Assembly (NCBI GenBank): GCA_017416765.1
Contig: JAFQBE010000013.1
Coordinates: forward strand, 124,001 to 188,000
Origin: Clostridia bacterium
GTDB lineage: Bacteria; Bacillota; Clostridia; Oscillospirales; Acutalibacteraceae
Direction of reading: 5' to 3'
Length of the DNA: 64,000 nt
Position 1 is the first letter of the stretch. Each line of letters starts with the position of its first letter. Both the position numbers and the translations under genes were made by a program. This document shows, in pieces, positions 18,233 to 27,336 of this stretch. The notes beneath the pieces were generated by a model. That model saw nothing but the letters and a program-made list of their open reading frames with translations. It did no database searches and was not told where the DNA came from.

Positions 18233-19180
18233 TTATTCTTGCTTTTCTTTGGGTTCAATTATTTCGCGTGCTAAATATATCGGTCTGTTCTTTCCCTGTT
18301 CATAGGTTTTGGCAAGGTACTGACCGACAATGCCAATACAGATTAACTGCACGCCGCCGATAAGAAGCGCAAGGAAAACAAGCAGCGTTCCCCTGTCAAA
18401 GCTGTCGTAAAGGCTCAGCGCACAGCATATTGCACGAACGATAAGATACAGCACGGATACTGCAGAAAGACCTGCGCCGAGGAAAAGCGGAATGCTGAGC
18501 GGTGCAGTTGAAAAAGCCATAATGCCTTCAACGGCATATTTGAACAGCTTGACAAATGACCATTTGCTTTCGCCGCTTGCACGCTCCTGAACCTCATAGG
18601 GAATATACTCTGTATTAAATCCCACCCATGAAAGCAGACCCTTTGAAAAGCGGTGACTTTCACCAAGCGAAAGAACCGCTTGTGCAACATTTCTGCGGAA
18701 GGTACGGAAATCGCTCGCACCCTGTACGAAGGTAGTTGACGAAACGGAATTTATAAGCCTATAAAAGCTTGCCTTGAAGAAGGAAAGAGTTTTGTCTTCA
18801 ATTCTCTGCTCCTGAAATGCCGCAACACAGTCAAGCTCAGGGTTTTCTTCAAGTCTTTTCACCATATATGCTACAACCTCGGGGCGCTGCTGTAAATCCG
18901 CATCAATAAGGCAGATATATTCGCCCTTTGCATGCTGAATACCTGCATACATAGCAGCCTCTTTTCCGAAATTACGCGAAAAGCTGACTATGCGTATATT
19001 CTTGTCCGATTCATTATGCAGCTCCTTCAGCTTTGCAAGCGTAGAATCCTTTGAACCGTCGTTTACGAAAACCATTTCGTAATCATAGCCCTCATTGTCA
19101 AAAACATTAGCCGCTGCATCGTGGAAAAGCCTTACATTGCTTTCTTCGTTATAGCAGGGTACTACCAGTGAAAGCTTCAT
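18233..19180 (-). CDS. Family 2 glycosyltransferase, GtrB/dolichol-phosphate-sugar synthase type
   Basis: A 315-aa GT2 protein with VVPCYNEESNV, FVNDGSKDST, the DADLQQRPE metal-binding motif and SFSRNFGKEAA, followed by two C-terminal membrane helices (LSIPLFLGAGLSAVSVLYLI and LLVFLALLIGGVQLICIGIV). This is the layout of enzymes that load a sugar onto undecaprenyl phosphate at the inner membrane face. Such donors are used for side-chain glycosylation of polymers. The ATG at 19180 is preferred (AGGAG nine bases upstream) over an in-frame GTG at 19189. Confidence 0.88.
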   Translation of the reverse strand: MKLSLVVPCYNEESNVRLFHDAAANVFDNEGYDYEMVFVNDGSKDSTLAKLKELHNESDKNIRIVSFSRNFGKEAAMYAGIQHAKGEYICLIDADLQQRPEVVAYMVKRLEENPELDCVAAFQEQRIEDKTLSFFKASFYRLINSVSSTTFVQGASDFRTFRRNVAQAVLSLGESHRFSKGLLSWVGFNTEYIPYEVQERASGESKWSFVKLFKYAVEGIMAFSTAPLSIPLFLGAGLSAVSVLYLIVRAICCALSLYDSFDRGTLLVFLALLIGGVQLICIGIVGQYLAKTYEQGKNRPIYLAREIIEPKEKQE

Positions 19181-19244
19181 TTTCTTCACTCCTAAAAAGA
19201 TGTAATAATGTTATAAAATATATAATTATTATATACAGTATATT

Positions 19245-20231
19245 TTATCTGTTTTTAAATTTAATTCCGCTCACTTCGCGGATTTTTTTCATAACAGTGC
19301 TTACTGCAAGTGCCATACGCGAAGCATCCTGATACTGCTCTGCCGTTTCTTCGGGCTTTGTTGCAAAATCAAGCCAGGCCTTTGCTTCATATGACATTAT
19401 AACGTGCTTTTCGGTTTCACCCACAACCTCTACAGGCTCTCCGCCCTTACGGCAGAATTTAATACCGTTGAGCTGGGAAATCGAATCAATTGTAACGCTG
19501 CCGCCGTCGCCTGTAATTTCGCTGCCGCAAAAGCCCTGCGCCAGCTTTGACCAGGTAAGGGTAAGCAGCATATTATCATATTTGAAAACAGCCGTACCGT
19601 TTCCGTCTGCCCCGCTTTCAAGGAAGGTAGCCGTACTCCATATGCTTTTAGGCATACCAAAAAGGTCCAGCGCAGGATAAATACAGTATATGCCTAAATC
19701 CATAAGACTGCCCGTTGCAAATTCGGGATTGAATATATTCGGGTTTTCGCCGTTTTTATATGCCGGGTATTTTGATGAAAGCTGTGAAAAATCAAAATGT
19801 GCGCTTGTTATATTACCCAAAGCCTGCATTGATGCTTTAAGCTTTGGGCGCACAGGATTGTGCATATACATTATTGCTTCCATATATACCTTACCCTGCT
19901 CTGCGGCAAGTGCCTGCAGCTCTGCAAGCTCCTCAGGTTCAACGGTAATCGGCTTTTCGCAAAGCACATGCTTACCTGATTTGAGCAGAAGCTTGCACTG
20001 CTCATAATGTAATGAATTCGGGCTTGCAACATACACCGCTTCAACATCGGCATTTCTTGCAAGGTCATGCAAATCGACAAAAACTCGCGGTGCGCCGAAT
20101 TTTTCGGCAAGGGCTTTACCCTTGGAATAGCTTCGCGAATAAACACCGAGCAATTCCATACCTTCAACAAGGTTTGCACCCATTATAAATTCTTCTGTTA
20201 TCCAGCTTGTACCGATAACTGCATATTTCAT
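19245..20231 (-). CDS. Gfo/Idh/MocA-family oxidoreductase
   Basis: A 328-aa NAD(P)-dependent sugar dehydrogenase-like protein. The N-terminal Rossmann fold begins MKYAVIGTSWITEEF; the family motif is LCEKPITVEP near residue 93; the C-terminal alpha/beta domain includes YMHNPVRPKL and GSLMDLGIYCIYPALDLFG. The GxGxxG loop is relaxed to GTSWIT. In surface-polymer loci such enzymes modify nucleotide sugars or polyols, but the substrate is not evident. Its start codon overlaps the end of the PfkB-type kinase gene by one base. Confidence 0.87.
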   Translation of the reverse strand: MKYAVIGTSWITEEFIMGANLVEGMELLGVYSRSYSKGKALAEKFGAPRVFVDLHDLARNADVEAVYVASPNSLHYEQCKLLLKSGKHVLCEKPITVEPEELAELQALAAEQGKVYMEAIMYMHNPVRPKLKASMQALGNITSAHFDFSQLSSKYPAYKNGENPNIFNPEFATGSLMDLGIYCIYPALDLFGMPKSIWSTATFLESGADGNGTAVFKYDNMLLTLTWSKLAQGFCGSEITGDGGSVTIDSISQLNGIKFCRKGGEPVEVVGETEKHVIMSYEAKAWLDFATKPEETAEQYQDASRMALAVSTVMKKIREVSGIKFKNR

Positions 20232-21130
20232 TAATATCTTTCCTTAATATCTGAATAAAAATTATTAATATATTCTTCAACATCTTTTCTGCTTGCACCA
20301 AACGGACCGGGCGTTTCCATTTTAAGCGAAACCGTTGCCGTTGCAGTAAGAAGCGAAGACGGTATATCCGCATTAAGCCTTTCGCAGATATATGCGGCAA
20401 AGGTTGTATCGCCCCTGCCTGTTCTGCCGCTCAGGTTTCTTGCCCTGATCGGGCAGGTATAAAACTGATTTCCGTCAAAGGCAAGCACTTCTGTGTTGTG
20501 GGTAATTACAATTTCCTTTGCGCCCCACGAATGCATAATTTTTGCTGCCTCATATCTATCTGCCGTACCTGTTAAAATTTCAGCTTCTGCAGCATCTGTT
20601 TTAAGGTAGGTTATATAGGGCAGCAATTCCTTTTTATCTGCCCAATCTTCAAAATACATTGTGCCGTCCGTTTTATTGACATGACGCAAAAAGCCCTGAA
20701 CATCAACGGCAACCTTTGCTTTTTGTGCGGCTGCTTTTATCAGCTCACCGTCAAAATCACCGTATACCAGGCCTGCAAAATGATAAATTTTCGTTTCCGC
20801 CTGCGGCAAATCAGCAGCGGTAAACGGAGTGCCCACACTGCGGCAGGTGCTGTTGCGGCGCTCGCGGTCAGGTGTTAAATAAACATTGACCATAATCGAC
20901 GGACTCTCGCACCAATTGCAGAATATATTTTCTTTATCCACTTTCAGCGCATCAAGCCTTGCCTTATCGCTTTCAGGCAGCTTTGTAACTGCGGCAACTT
21001 TATGACCCAAAGCATAGGCAGAAGCCGAAGAATAAAGCACCGCTCCACCCGGCTGTTCAAGCGTTACGCCGTCACAATCGGTATTGAAATCTTTGGTAAT
21101 GTGGCCGATAATTACTGAATCAAAAAGCAT
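20231..21130 (-). CDS. PfkB-family carbohydrate/nucleoside kinase
   Basis: A 299-aa ribokinase-like protein starting MLFDSVIIGHITKDFN. The GGAVLYSSASAYALGH motif fits PfkB signature 1. Signature 2 is GRTGRGDTTFAAYI, with the catalytic-base Asp kept but the usual GAGD changed to GRGD. The start at 21130 (GGAG seven bases upstream) is preferred over a longer ORF to 21226 that lies within the upstream gene. It overlaps the PLC-like gene by 11 bp. Substrate unknown; phosphorylation of a sugar for polymer synthesis is inferred from position only. Confidence 0.84.
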   Translation of the reverse strand: MLFDSVIIGHITKDFNTDCDGVTLEQPGGAVLYSSASAYALGHKVAAVTKLPESDKARLDALKVDKENIFCNWCESPSIMVNVYLTPDRERRNSTCRSVGTPFTAADLPQAETKIYHFAGLVYGDFDGELIKAAAQKAKVAVDVQGFLRHVNKTDGTMYFEDWADKKELLPYITYLKTDAAEAEILTGTADRYEAAKIMHSWGAKEIVITHNTEVLAFDGNQFYTCPIRARNLSGRTGRGDTTFAAYICERLNADIPSSLLTATATVSLKMETPGPFGASRKDVEEYINNFYSDIKERY

Positions 21131-22031
21131 ATTTCTTCTCCAGCTCTGCTTCAAATTCTTCACGCAGTTCTTCCTTAACAGTATTTTTGAAAAGGTTAAG
21201 GCGGATAATTTCGCGGCATTTGTCATAGCTTTCCGTCATAAAATCGCCGGAAATTACATTTGCACTTTTCAGATAAAACTCGTTTTCTCTTATGCCGTTT
21301 ATAATATTCTGATAATAAGGAAGCAAGCTGTCATCAAGCTTTTTGGGATTAGTCAGTTTAACCTCTGCATCCGTGCCGGGAGTCTGCTGAGTCTGGAACC
21401 AATATATGCCGTCGGTCTGTTCATTATCAAAATGTGAAAGAACTTCCTTTGAAAATGCTTCCGCTTTTTTACCGTGAAGGGTCGGATTCCACGGATTTAT
21501 TGAATCGTAACCGCCTCTGCACCACGGATAAGCATCACGATAATTGAGAATTATAAAGCGTTTGCCGCTCTTGCGCAGCTTTTCAAAAGTAATTTCATTT
21601 ACCTTTTCATAATCCGTATAACAGAGCTTGTCCGCATCGAGATATTTATTTATAAGCTCTGCCGTTTCACCGTCATCTGCAGGATAGGTAAAGCTGAACG
21701 GACCGATTTTCTGCGGATAGTATTCACGCATATCAAAAACAAAAAATTCGCTGTCGTTTTCTTCTATCATTCTGCGCATACTTTCAAGCCCGTGGCTCAG
21801 GGGCTTGCCCTTTGCAAGGCCATGGCTTAAAACTATGCCCTTCTTTTTATCGCCGCAGTAGCGTATACAGAAATGGCGCACACCGTGGGCAAACTGGTCA
21901 TAAAACATGCCGTTCTGACAGCAGGCAAAGGGAATCATACCATAGCTGCCTGAATTATGCGTACCGGGCATAACTACCTCGGTAAGCTTAACTTCATCCT
22001 TAATGTATTTCATCCACTCTTTATAGAACAT
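21120..22031 (-). CDS. PI-PLC X-domain-like phosphodiesterase, cytoplasmic
   Basis: A 303-aa protein with VVMPGTHNSGSYGM, which matches the first catalytic-histidine motif of PI-specific phospholipase C, then FCIRYC (the D/I-R position) and IVLSHGL (second histidine). FFVFDMREYYPQKIG and FIILNYRDAYPWCRGG are barrel strands. Bacterial PI-PLCs are normally secreted; here no signal peptide is present. It is embedded in the polysaccharide locus (2 bp after a GT4 gene, overlapping the PfkB gene). A role in processing a phosphodiester-linked sugar or inositol lipid is possible but unproven. Confidence 0.75.
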   Translation of the reverse strand: MFYKEWMKYIKDEVKLTEVVMPGTHNSGSYGMIPFACCQNGMFYDQFAHGVRHFCIRYCGDKKKGIVLSHGLAKGKPLSHGLESMRRMIEENDSEFFVFDMREYYPQKIGPFSFTYPADDGETAELINKYLDADKLCYTDYEKVNEITFEKLRKSGKRFIILNYRDAYPWCRGGYDSINPWNPTLHGKKAEAFSKEVLSHFDNEQTDGIYWFQTQQTPGTDAEVKLTNPKKLDDSLLPYYQNIINGIRENEFYLKSANVISGDFMTESYDKCREIIRLNLFKNTVKEELREEFEAELEKKYAF

Positions 22032-22033
22032 AC

Positions 22034-23209
22034 TTATTCCTCCAACATGGCATAAAATTTTTCAAGCTCTTCTTCGTTGCCCTTATGCGTATGCTTTAAT
22101 TTGTCCGACATCTTTTTACAAAGCTCTTTATCATTTATAAGCTGCATGATTTTTCCCGCAACGCTCTGTGCATCAATTTCAGCAAGCAGGGCGGTTTCGC
22201 CGTTGGCAAGCTGATCAAAAACCGTAGAAAACTTTGTGGCAACTATGGGCTTTGCAAAACATTTTGCCTCATCAATTGCAATGGACTTGCCTTCATAATA
22301 AGACGGCTGAACATAAATATCACAGCCGCTGATATAAGGATACGGATTCGCCCTTTCGCCAAGAAGAATAAACTTTTCTTCAAGGTGCTTTTCTTTTATT
22401 TTTTCTTCAATCTGTGGCATAAGTTCACCCTTGCCGATTGAAAACCATTTGAAATCCACACCGTTTTTGTCAAGAATCTCCGCCGCATCAACCGCAATAT
22501 CGTAGCCCTTTTGCTTATTATGTCTGCCGACTGTCAGTAAAATTATGGAGCCGACACCTTCATATTCTTCTGCCGCATTTACGGCAAGCAAACAAAGCGC
22601 ACCGGGCGAAGATATATTTTCAATTTTCAAAACTTTTTCACTAAGTTCAGGAAAAATATTTTTTAAAACATCACAACATTCTTCCGAAACGCTGACAAGC
22701 TTATTTAGCTTTTCAAAATACGGCTTATCAAAAGATATATCAAGGTTAAGCTTTGAATAATCGTTATGTATGTACCCTATTTTTATATCCGCATCAGCAC
22801 AGTCAACACAGTAATAAATTGTGTTACCCTCAAGGTAGCCTATAGCCGCATCATAGTGTTTTTTATTTTTCGGAAATGCAGTTTTAAGGTACTTCCAGAT
22901 TTTTGCTCTGTTACCTGAAGCGAGTGCCTTTGAATAGTTAATACGATTCAGTATTTTATCAAACCGCAGTTTTTTCAGATTTGTTTTTATATATTCTGCC
23001 GCTGCACCGTCAAACAGTTTATAGCTTTCGCCACCGTCAATAATATTGACATAATCCGGTACGTTGGGCAGAAAAAGTCCCTCCCTTCTGAAAAGGAAGA
23101 GGTCTATATTATACTTTGTGCTGTCGATTAAACTCAACAGCGTGATAAGACTTTTTTCTGCACCGCCGCTGCAAAGTGACGGTATGACAAACAGCAGGTT
23201 TTTTTTCAT
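22034..23209 (-). CDS. Family 4 glycosyltransferase
   Basis: A 391-aa GT-B enzyme starting with FVIPSLCSGGAEKSL, the acceptor-side loop typical of GT4. The C-terminal donor domain has ILLTVGRHNKQKGYDIAVD, LLGERANPYPYISGCDIYVQ and PSYYEGKSIAIDEAKCFAKP given in short, which contain the EX7E-type donor motif. It is closely similar to the protein at 46786-47979 over its whole length (GYDIAVDAAEILD, LLGERANPYPYI, EGKSIAIDEAKCFAKPIVA shared). It acts in the cytoplasm on lipid-linked acceptors. RBS: AGGTGA before the ATG. Confidence 0.9.
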   Translation of the reverse strand: MKKNLLFVIPSLCSGGAEKSLITLLSLIDSTKYNIDLFLFRREGLFLPNVPDYVNIIDGGESYKLFDGAAAEYIKTNLKKLRFDKILNRINYSKALASGNRAKIWKYLKTAFPKNKKHYDAAIGYLEGNTIYYCVDCADADIKIGYIHNDYSKLNLDISFDKPYFEKLNKLVSVSEECCDVLKNIFPELSEKVLKIENISSPGALCLLAVNAAEEYEGVGSIILLTVGRHNKQKGYDIAVDAAEILDKNGVDFKWFSIGKGELMPQIEEKIKEKHLEEKFILLGERANPYPYISGCDIYVQPSYYEGKSIAIDEAKCFAKPIVATKFSTVFDQLANGETALLAEIDAQSVAGKIMQLINDKELCKKMSDKLKHTHKGNEEELEKFYAMLEE

Positions 23210-23220
23210 TTTTTCACCTG

Positions 23221-24372
23221 TTACACAATATTTTTCAGGGCCTCACCCGCAGCATAGGCAGAAGCCACCGCAGACGGAATTTTTTCATCAAGTATTTTCT
23301 TCATCTTATCTTTGTTTTCACAAAGTTCTTCAAAGCAAGCTATCATATCAGCCCCGCAGGTGATTTTATCAACACCTCTGACACAGAGCTCTTCTCCGAA
23401 AAGGTCTTTGGCTATACCGCGTGCTTTGATACTGTAACCAAAAGCAAAGGCAGGCACACCGCTCGAATACGAACCGATAATAGAGTGAGTTCTGGCACCC
23501 ATAAACATACAGGTTTGCGAAATGTACCCCTTGTACTCTTTAGCCCCGATATTACCGGGCAACAGTATGCTTTTTTCACTTTTTGCCGCTTTTTTTACTG
23601 CGGCAAGAAACTCATAATCGTTATTGCCCGGCACAATAACATGTGGAACAAGAAGCGGGACATAGTCAGTTTTATTTTCGATATAATACAAAAGCTCTGC
23701 CGCCGCCCTGCCTAAATTTTTACTGCGTTTTGCAACAAGAGGGCTTAAATTAATACCGAGCATTTTTCTGTCTGAATTCACAAGCGGGTCAACCGCTGTT
23801 TTTTCAAGAGTAAAAGCAGGGTCACAGAACACCTGAACACTTTCTATCCCCGCGTTCTCAAGCACAGCTTTAGTCAGGCTTTCTCTTGCAAAAATTCCGT
23901 CGAGCGAACGAAGAGTTTCAAGCTTTTCAGGCATTAAATCTTCTTCACCGATTGAACAGCCCCAAAGTACCACCTTTTTCCCCATAGCCTTGAACCTTGC
24001 TGTCAGGGAACGGCACAGTTCGTTGTTGCCGTAGCAGAAGGTATCACCACCTATAATAAGGCATAAATCGTAATACTTTGCAAACTCCGCAACATCGGAA
24101 TATGCGGCTTTATAGTAATAACTGTAGTTTCCACGCACTTTTACATTAAAAATATTAATGCATTTTTCCAATAGAGAAAGCGGCTGTGCCTCTACGCCCT
24201 TGACAGTAAGCCTCGGAATATCCGAAAGCACAATATCCTCATTTGGCGAATACGAACAAAGTCCGAATTCGCTTCCGGGAAAGACTTTTTCAACTATATT
24301 CACGGTTGTACGCACAATTGCTTCACAGCCGTGATTAAGGCAGCCTGAATGGTCATAGAGAAGCACTCTCAT
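23221..24372 (-). CDS. Polysaccharide pyruvyl transferase family protein
   Basis: A 383-aa protein of the CsaB/WcaK fold. The N-terminal HSGCLNHGCEAIVRTTVN, the LIIGGDTFCYGNN loop and the C-terminal FMGARTHSIIGSYSSGVPAFAFGY (in part: GARTHSIIGSYSSGVP) are the family motifs. Members transfer pyruvate from phosphoenolpyruvate to sugars to make acidic ketals in exopolysaccharides or wall polymers, where they can anchor SLH-domain proteins. The start overlaps the upstream GT2 stop by 4 bp. Assignment to the family is firm; the acceptor sugar is unknown. Confidence 0.88.
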   Translation of the reverse strand: MRVLLYDHSGCLNHGCEAIVRTTVNIVEKVFPGSEFGLCSYSPNEDIVLSDIPRLTVKGVEAQPLSLLEKCINIFNVKVRGNYSYYYKAAYSDVAEFAKYYDLCLIIGGDTFCYGNNELCRSLTARFKAMGKKVVLWGCSIGEEDLMPEKLETLRSLDGIFARESLTKAVLENAGIESVQVFCDPAFTLEKTAVDPLVNSDRKMLGINLSPLVAKRSKNLGRAAAELLYYIENKTDYVPLLVPHVIVPGNNDYEFLAAVKKAAKSEKSILLPGNIGAKEYKGYISQTCMFMGARTHSIIGSYSSGVPAFAFGYSIKARGIAKDLFGEELCVRGVDKITCGADMIACFEELCENKDKMKKILDEKIPSAVASAYAAGEALKNIV

Positions 24373-25394
24373 TTTCTTTCTCCTATTTTTGTAATTATGT
24401 TCTGAACAGCCAAGGCAATCATCGTCTTGGTAACACTGCGTTTTTCAAATGCGTCAGCAAGCATGTTATATATTCTTCCGTTATTTGCTTTCACATAATC
24501 AAGGCTCAGGTCTATTTTATCCATCAATTCCTTGTTTTCAAAGCTTGCTTTTACTGCTGCCTTAGCCTGTGACATACTATTCGAATAACATCTCTGTAAA
24601 AAATCGGCAAGCATTTCAAAAACATACGCCGATTTTTTAATATATACCTGCTCACTGTCAATGCCGAGTTTTATAAACAATTCCGCTTCCATATCAAAAG
24701 AAGCCAATAAATCTGCAAGCAATTTTTCTGAATGCATGGCGCTTGAACCAACGTCCCGGTAATAATATCCGCAAGCATCAGTGAACACGGCAGAATTGCA
24801 ATAGCGCAAAAAATTCAGTACAAACATTTTGTCTTCACCAATTTTCACACCAACAGGAAAATATAATTTATTGTCTTTAATTATCTCTCTTTTTAAAAGC
24901 TTATTACATACACTGTTCTGAGTTGAATCAGTCAGCATTTTTGAAACAAAACCATTTATGATTCCGTTACGGTCAATAGGAATATTTACAGGATACCATG
25001 CAGATGAAACCCGACTTTCTTTTCCGTAAAGCAGGGTAATGGAATTACAAGCCATATCACAGCCATTCTTTTCAACAGCTTCGAGCAATTTTTCATAATA
25101 ATCCGGAGCTATTGTATCATCAGAATCAACAAAGCCTATATATTCACCCTGTGCCGCATCAAGCCCTGCATTACGCGCAGAGCTCACTCCGCCGTTTTCT
25201 TTGTGAATCACAAGAATATTATTGTGCTTTACCGCAAATTCATCGCAGATTTCACCGCAGTTATCGGGTGAACCGTCATCAACAAGTATGAGCTGAATTT
25301 TATCGAAAACCGTCTGTGCCGCTATGCTCTCAAGGCAAGCAGGTAAATATTTTTCTGTCTTGTATACAGGCACTATCACGGATATTTTATACAT
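24369..25394 (-). CDS. Family 2 glycosyltransferase (GT-A)
   Basis: A 341-aa GT2 enzyme with the nucleotide-sugar-binding N-terminus ISVIVPVYKTEKYLPACLES, LVDDGSPDNCGEICDE and the DxD-type FVDSDDTIAPDYYE. The C-terminal half is helical and lacks membrane segments. This is the common EpsJ/WcaA-like chain-building transferase. It overlaps the pyruvyl transferase start by 4 bp, and the gene before it ends 20 bp upstream. GAGGA lies seven bases before the ATG. Confidence 0.92.
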   Translation of the reverse strand: MYKISVIVPVYKTEKYLPACLESIAAQTVFDKIQLILVDDGSPDNCGEICDEFAVKHNNILVIHKENGGVSSARNAGLDAAQGEYIGFVDSDDTIAPDYYEKLLEAVEKNGCDMACNSITLLYGKESRVSSAWYPVNIPIDRNGIINGFVSKMLTDSTQNSVCNKLLKREIIKDNKLYFPVGVKIGEDKMFVLNFLRYCNSAVFTDACGYYYRDVGSSAMHSEKLLADLLASFDMEAELFIKLGIDSEQVYIKKSAYVFEMLADFLQRCYSNSMSQAKAAVKASFENKELMDKIDLSLDYVKANNGRIYNMLADAFEKRSVTKTMIALAVQNIITKIGERK

Positions 25395-25414
25395 GTGTTT
25401 TCCTCTTTAAAACA

Positions 25415-26602
25415 TTATTCTTCAATAATACCGTAAATTATTTCCGTTGCCGAAGCATTACTGTAATCGGTAACAAGACAGTTTTCTGAAAGCTGTCTGC
25501 ACATTTCTTCACCATTAAGCAGGCTCATAACTGCATTAGCTACACCCTGCGGATTCATGGAACAGATTATACCGTCAAATCCGTCTGTAACCTGACTGCC
25601 TGCCGTTTCAAAGTCGGTAATTATTACAGGCTTACCCAGTATCTGTGCTTCGCGCACGGTAACAGCCTTCCCCTCATAGCGCGACGGCTGAACATAAACA
25701 TCGCATGCCGCCATATACGGATAGGGGTTTGTTCTCTTACCCAAAACTATAAGTGTATCTTCCACTCCGTATTTTTTTATTTCTTCTTTTATAAGCTCTT
25801 CGTCACCACCGTAGCCTATAAGATACCATTTGAACTTGCAACCGCTGTCAAGCATAATGCGGCAATACTGCGGTACAAGCTCAAACGCTTTCTGATGACA
25901 AAAGCGTCCAACCGAAACAACTGTTTTACAAGCAGTATCCATATCTTCAGGTGTTCCGGTTTCGGATTGAGTACGCACAAAAACAGGAGAAAGAATATTT
26001 TCTACCGTAACAAGTTTATCGGCAAGTGACGGATAAACCTTTTTAAAAGCCACGCACACATCATCGGACACACCGGCAATTTTATCAAAAGCTTCCCATG
26101 TCTTGGCATCCTTATCAAAATCCATGGTTGCTATTGTATAGTCGGTGTGAATCCAGGCAATTTTCTTTTTTGCCCTTACCTTTTTTGCAACATATTCATG
26201 GGGCCACATAAAGCTTATAGCCGCATCATATTCTTTTTTTTGCGAAGGCATAAACTTCACACAGCTTTTCCAATAAGATGAAAGCAATTCAAAAACAGCT
26301 CCGTCTTCTGTGCCGAATTTATGCTCAACCCTAAACCTTTGCCAAAGTCTGTTAACAGCTATTAACGGAAATCTTTTTAAAGCAACCGAAATCGGCTCAG
26401 TCATGACAGCACACTGTGGCATTTCAGGCAACAGATTACAGCGTTTGTCAACAAGAGGCAACAGTTCACCCTTGGCAGAAAACAACAGTAAATCCACATC
26501 ATATCTGTCATAATCCAATGCACCGAGCAAACCCAGAAGACTGCGCTCAATACCACCTATTTCCATACCGCCGCTGACTATCAGAAGCCTCTTTCTGCTC
26601 AT
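25415..26602 (-). CDS. Family 4 glycosyltransferase
   Basis: A 395-aa GT-B protein that starts LLIVSGGMEIGGIERSLLGL. The donor domain contains VVSVGRFCHQKAFELVPQYC, VLGKRTNPYPYMAACDVYVQ and RYEGKAVTVREAQILGKPVI. It belongs to the same subgroup as the GT4s at 22034 and 46786 (NPYPY and SRYEGK-type motifs) but is more distant. Its start overlaps the upstream GT32 stop (ATGA, 26599-26602). It probably adds one residue of the polymer repeat unit. Confidence 0.9.
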   Translation of the reverse strand: MSRKRLLIVSGGMEIGGIERSLLGLLGALDYDRYDVDLLLFSAKGELLPLVDKRCNLLPEMPQCAVMTEPISVALKRFPLIAVNRLWQRFRVEHKFGTEDGAVFELLSSYWKSCVKFMPSQKKEYDAAISFMWPHEYVAKKVRAKKKIAWIHTDYTIATMDFDKDAKTWEAFDKIAGVSDDVCVAFKKVYPSLADKLVTVENILSPVFVRTQSETGTPEDMDTACKTVVSVGRFCHQKAFELVPQYCRIMLDSGCKFKWYLIGYGGDEELIKEEIKKYGVEDTLIVLGKRTNPYPYMAACDVYVQPSRYEGKAVTVREAQILGKPVIITDFETAGSQVTDGFDGIICSMNPQGVANAVMSLLNGEEMCRQLSENCLVTDYSNASATEIIYGIIEE

Positions 26603-27321
26603 CTGCGAAATCTCCTCAAAAAATCAATACCTAAATATCGGTGAATAACCCTTGTGATTTTATTTCTGACAATTTCTTTTTTGCTCATCCATGTTTTTGA
26701 ATACCAATGAATTGCACAGGTGTTTTCTGTCTTTTTGAGTTCACCTGTCAAATCATTAAAGGGACAGAAGTATTCTTTCGGATATATCTTAAAATCACCG
26801 CAAGTCTGAACCGTACCGTCATCTTTTTTCAAGCCGTATTCCTTTAACAATTCAGTAAAATACACACAAATTGTTGTGGTATTCTGTGTTCCGTCAGAAT
26901 TAATAAACATAATTCCTGAATACTTTTCCAGCATCTTTTCCAGAATATAATTCTTCTGTTCTTTAACCCATAAAACCAAACCCGGTGCCACATATTCATC
27001 TGTTTCAAAGCCTGCAAAAGCTTCTTCTTCAAGCAATTCATAAAACGGCTTGGTTACCTCAACATCGGTATCAAAATATAATCCGCCCTGCTCGTACAGA
27101 ATTTTGAAACGCGCAAAATCAGAAACAAAAGCATATTTTTTTGCATCATAGGCCTGCGAAACATATTCATTCTGTCTCACATCAAAATTGCTTTCATTCC
27201 ATTCCTTAATTTCAAAATCCGGAAAATTCTTCTTCCATGAAGCTATGCACTTTTCAATCAATTCGCTTTTCCTGTTACCGCCAAACCAACAATAATGAAT
27301 TGTTCTATTCAATTTGTCCAC
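26599..27321 (-). CDS. GT32-family (DXD sugar-binding) glycosyltransferase
   Basis: A 240-aa protein with IHYCWFGGNRKSELI at the N-terminus and YEQGGLYFDTDVEVTKPF around the DTD metal-binding motif, which are the marks of GT32/OCH1-like capsular polysaccharide transferases. AIHWYSKTWMSKK near the C-terminus is the conserved H-x-W-x-x-S-W-type element. The listed start is a GTG at 27321 with AAGGA very close; a TTG at 27312 is an alternative. It lies between the polymerase and a GT4 in the locus. Confidence 0.88.
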   Translation of the reverse strand: MDKLNRTIHYCWFGGNRKSELIEKCIASWKKNFPDFEIKEWNESNFDVRQNEYVSQAYDAKKYAFVSDFARFKILYEQGGLYFDTDVEVTKPFYELLEEEAFAGFETDEYVAPGLVLWVKEQKNYILEKMLEKYSGIMFINSDGTQNTTTICVYFTELLKEYGLKKDDGTVQTCGDFKIYPKEYFCPFNDLTGELKKTENTCAIHWYSKTWMSKKEIVRNKITRVIHRYLGIDFLRRFRR

Positions 27322-27336
27322 TATCCTTATATTTAA

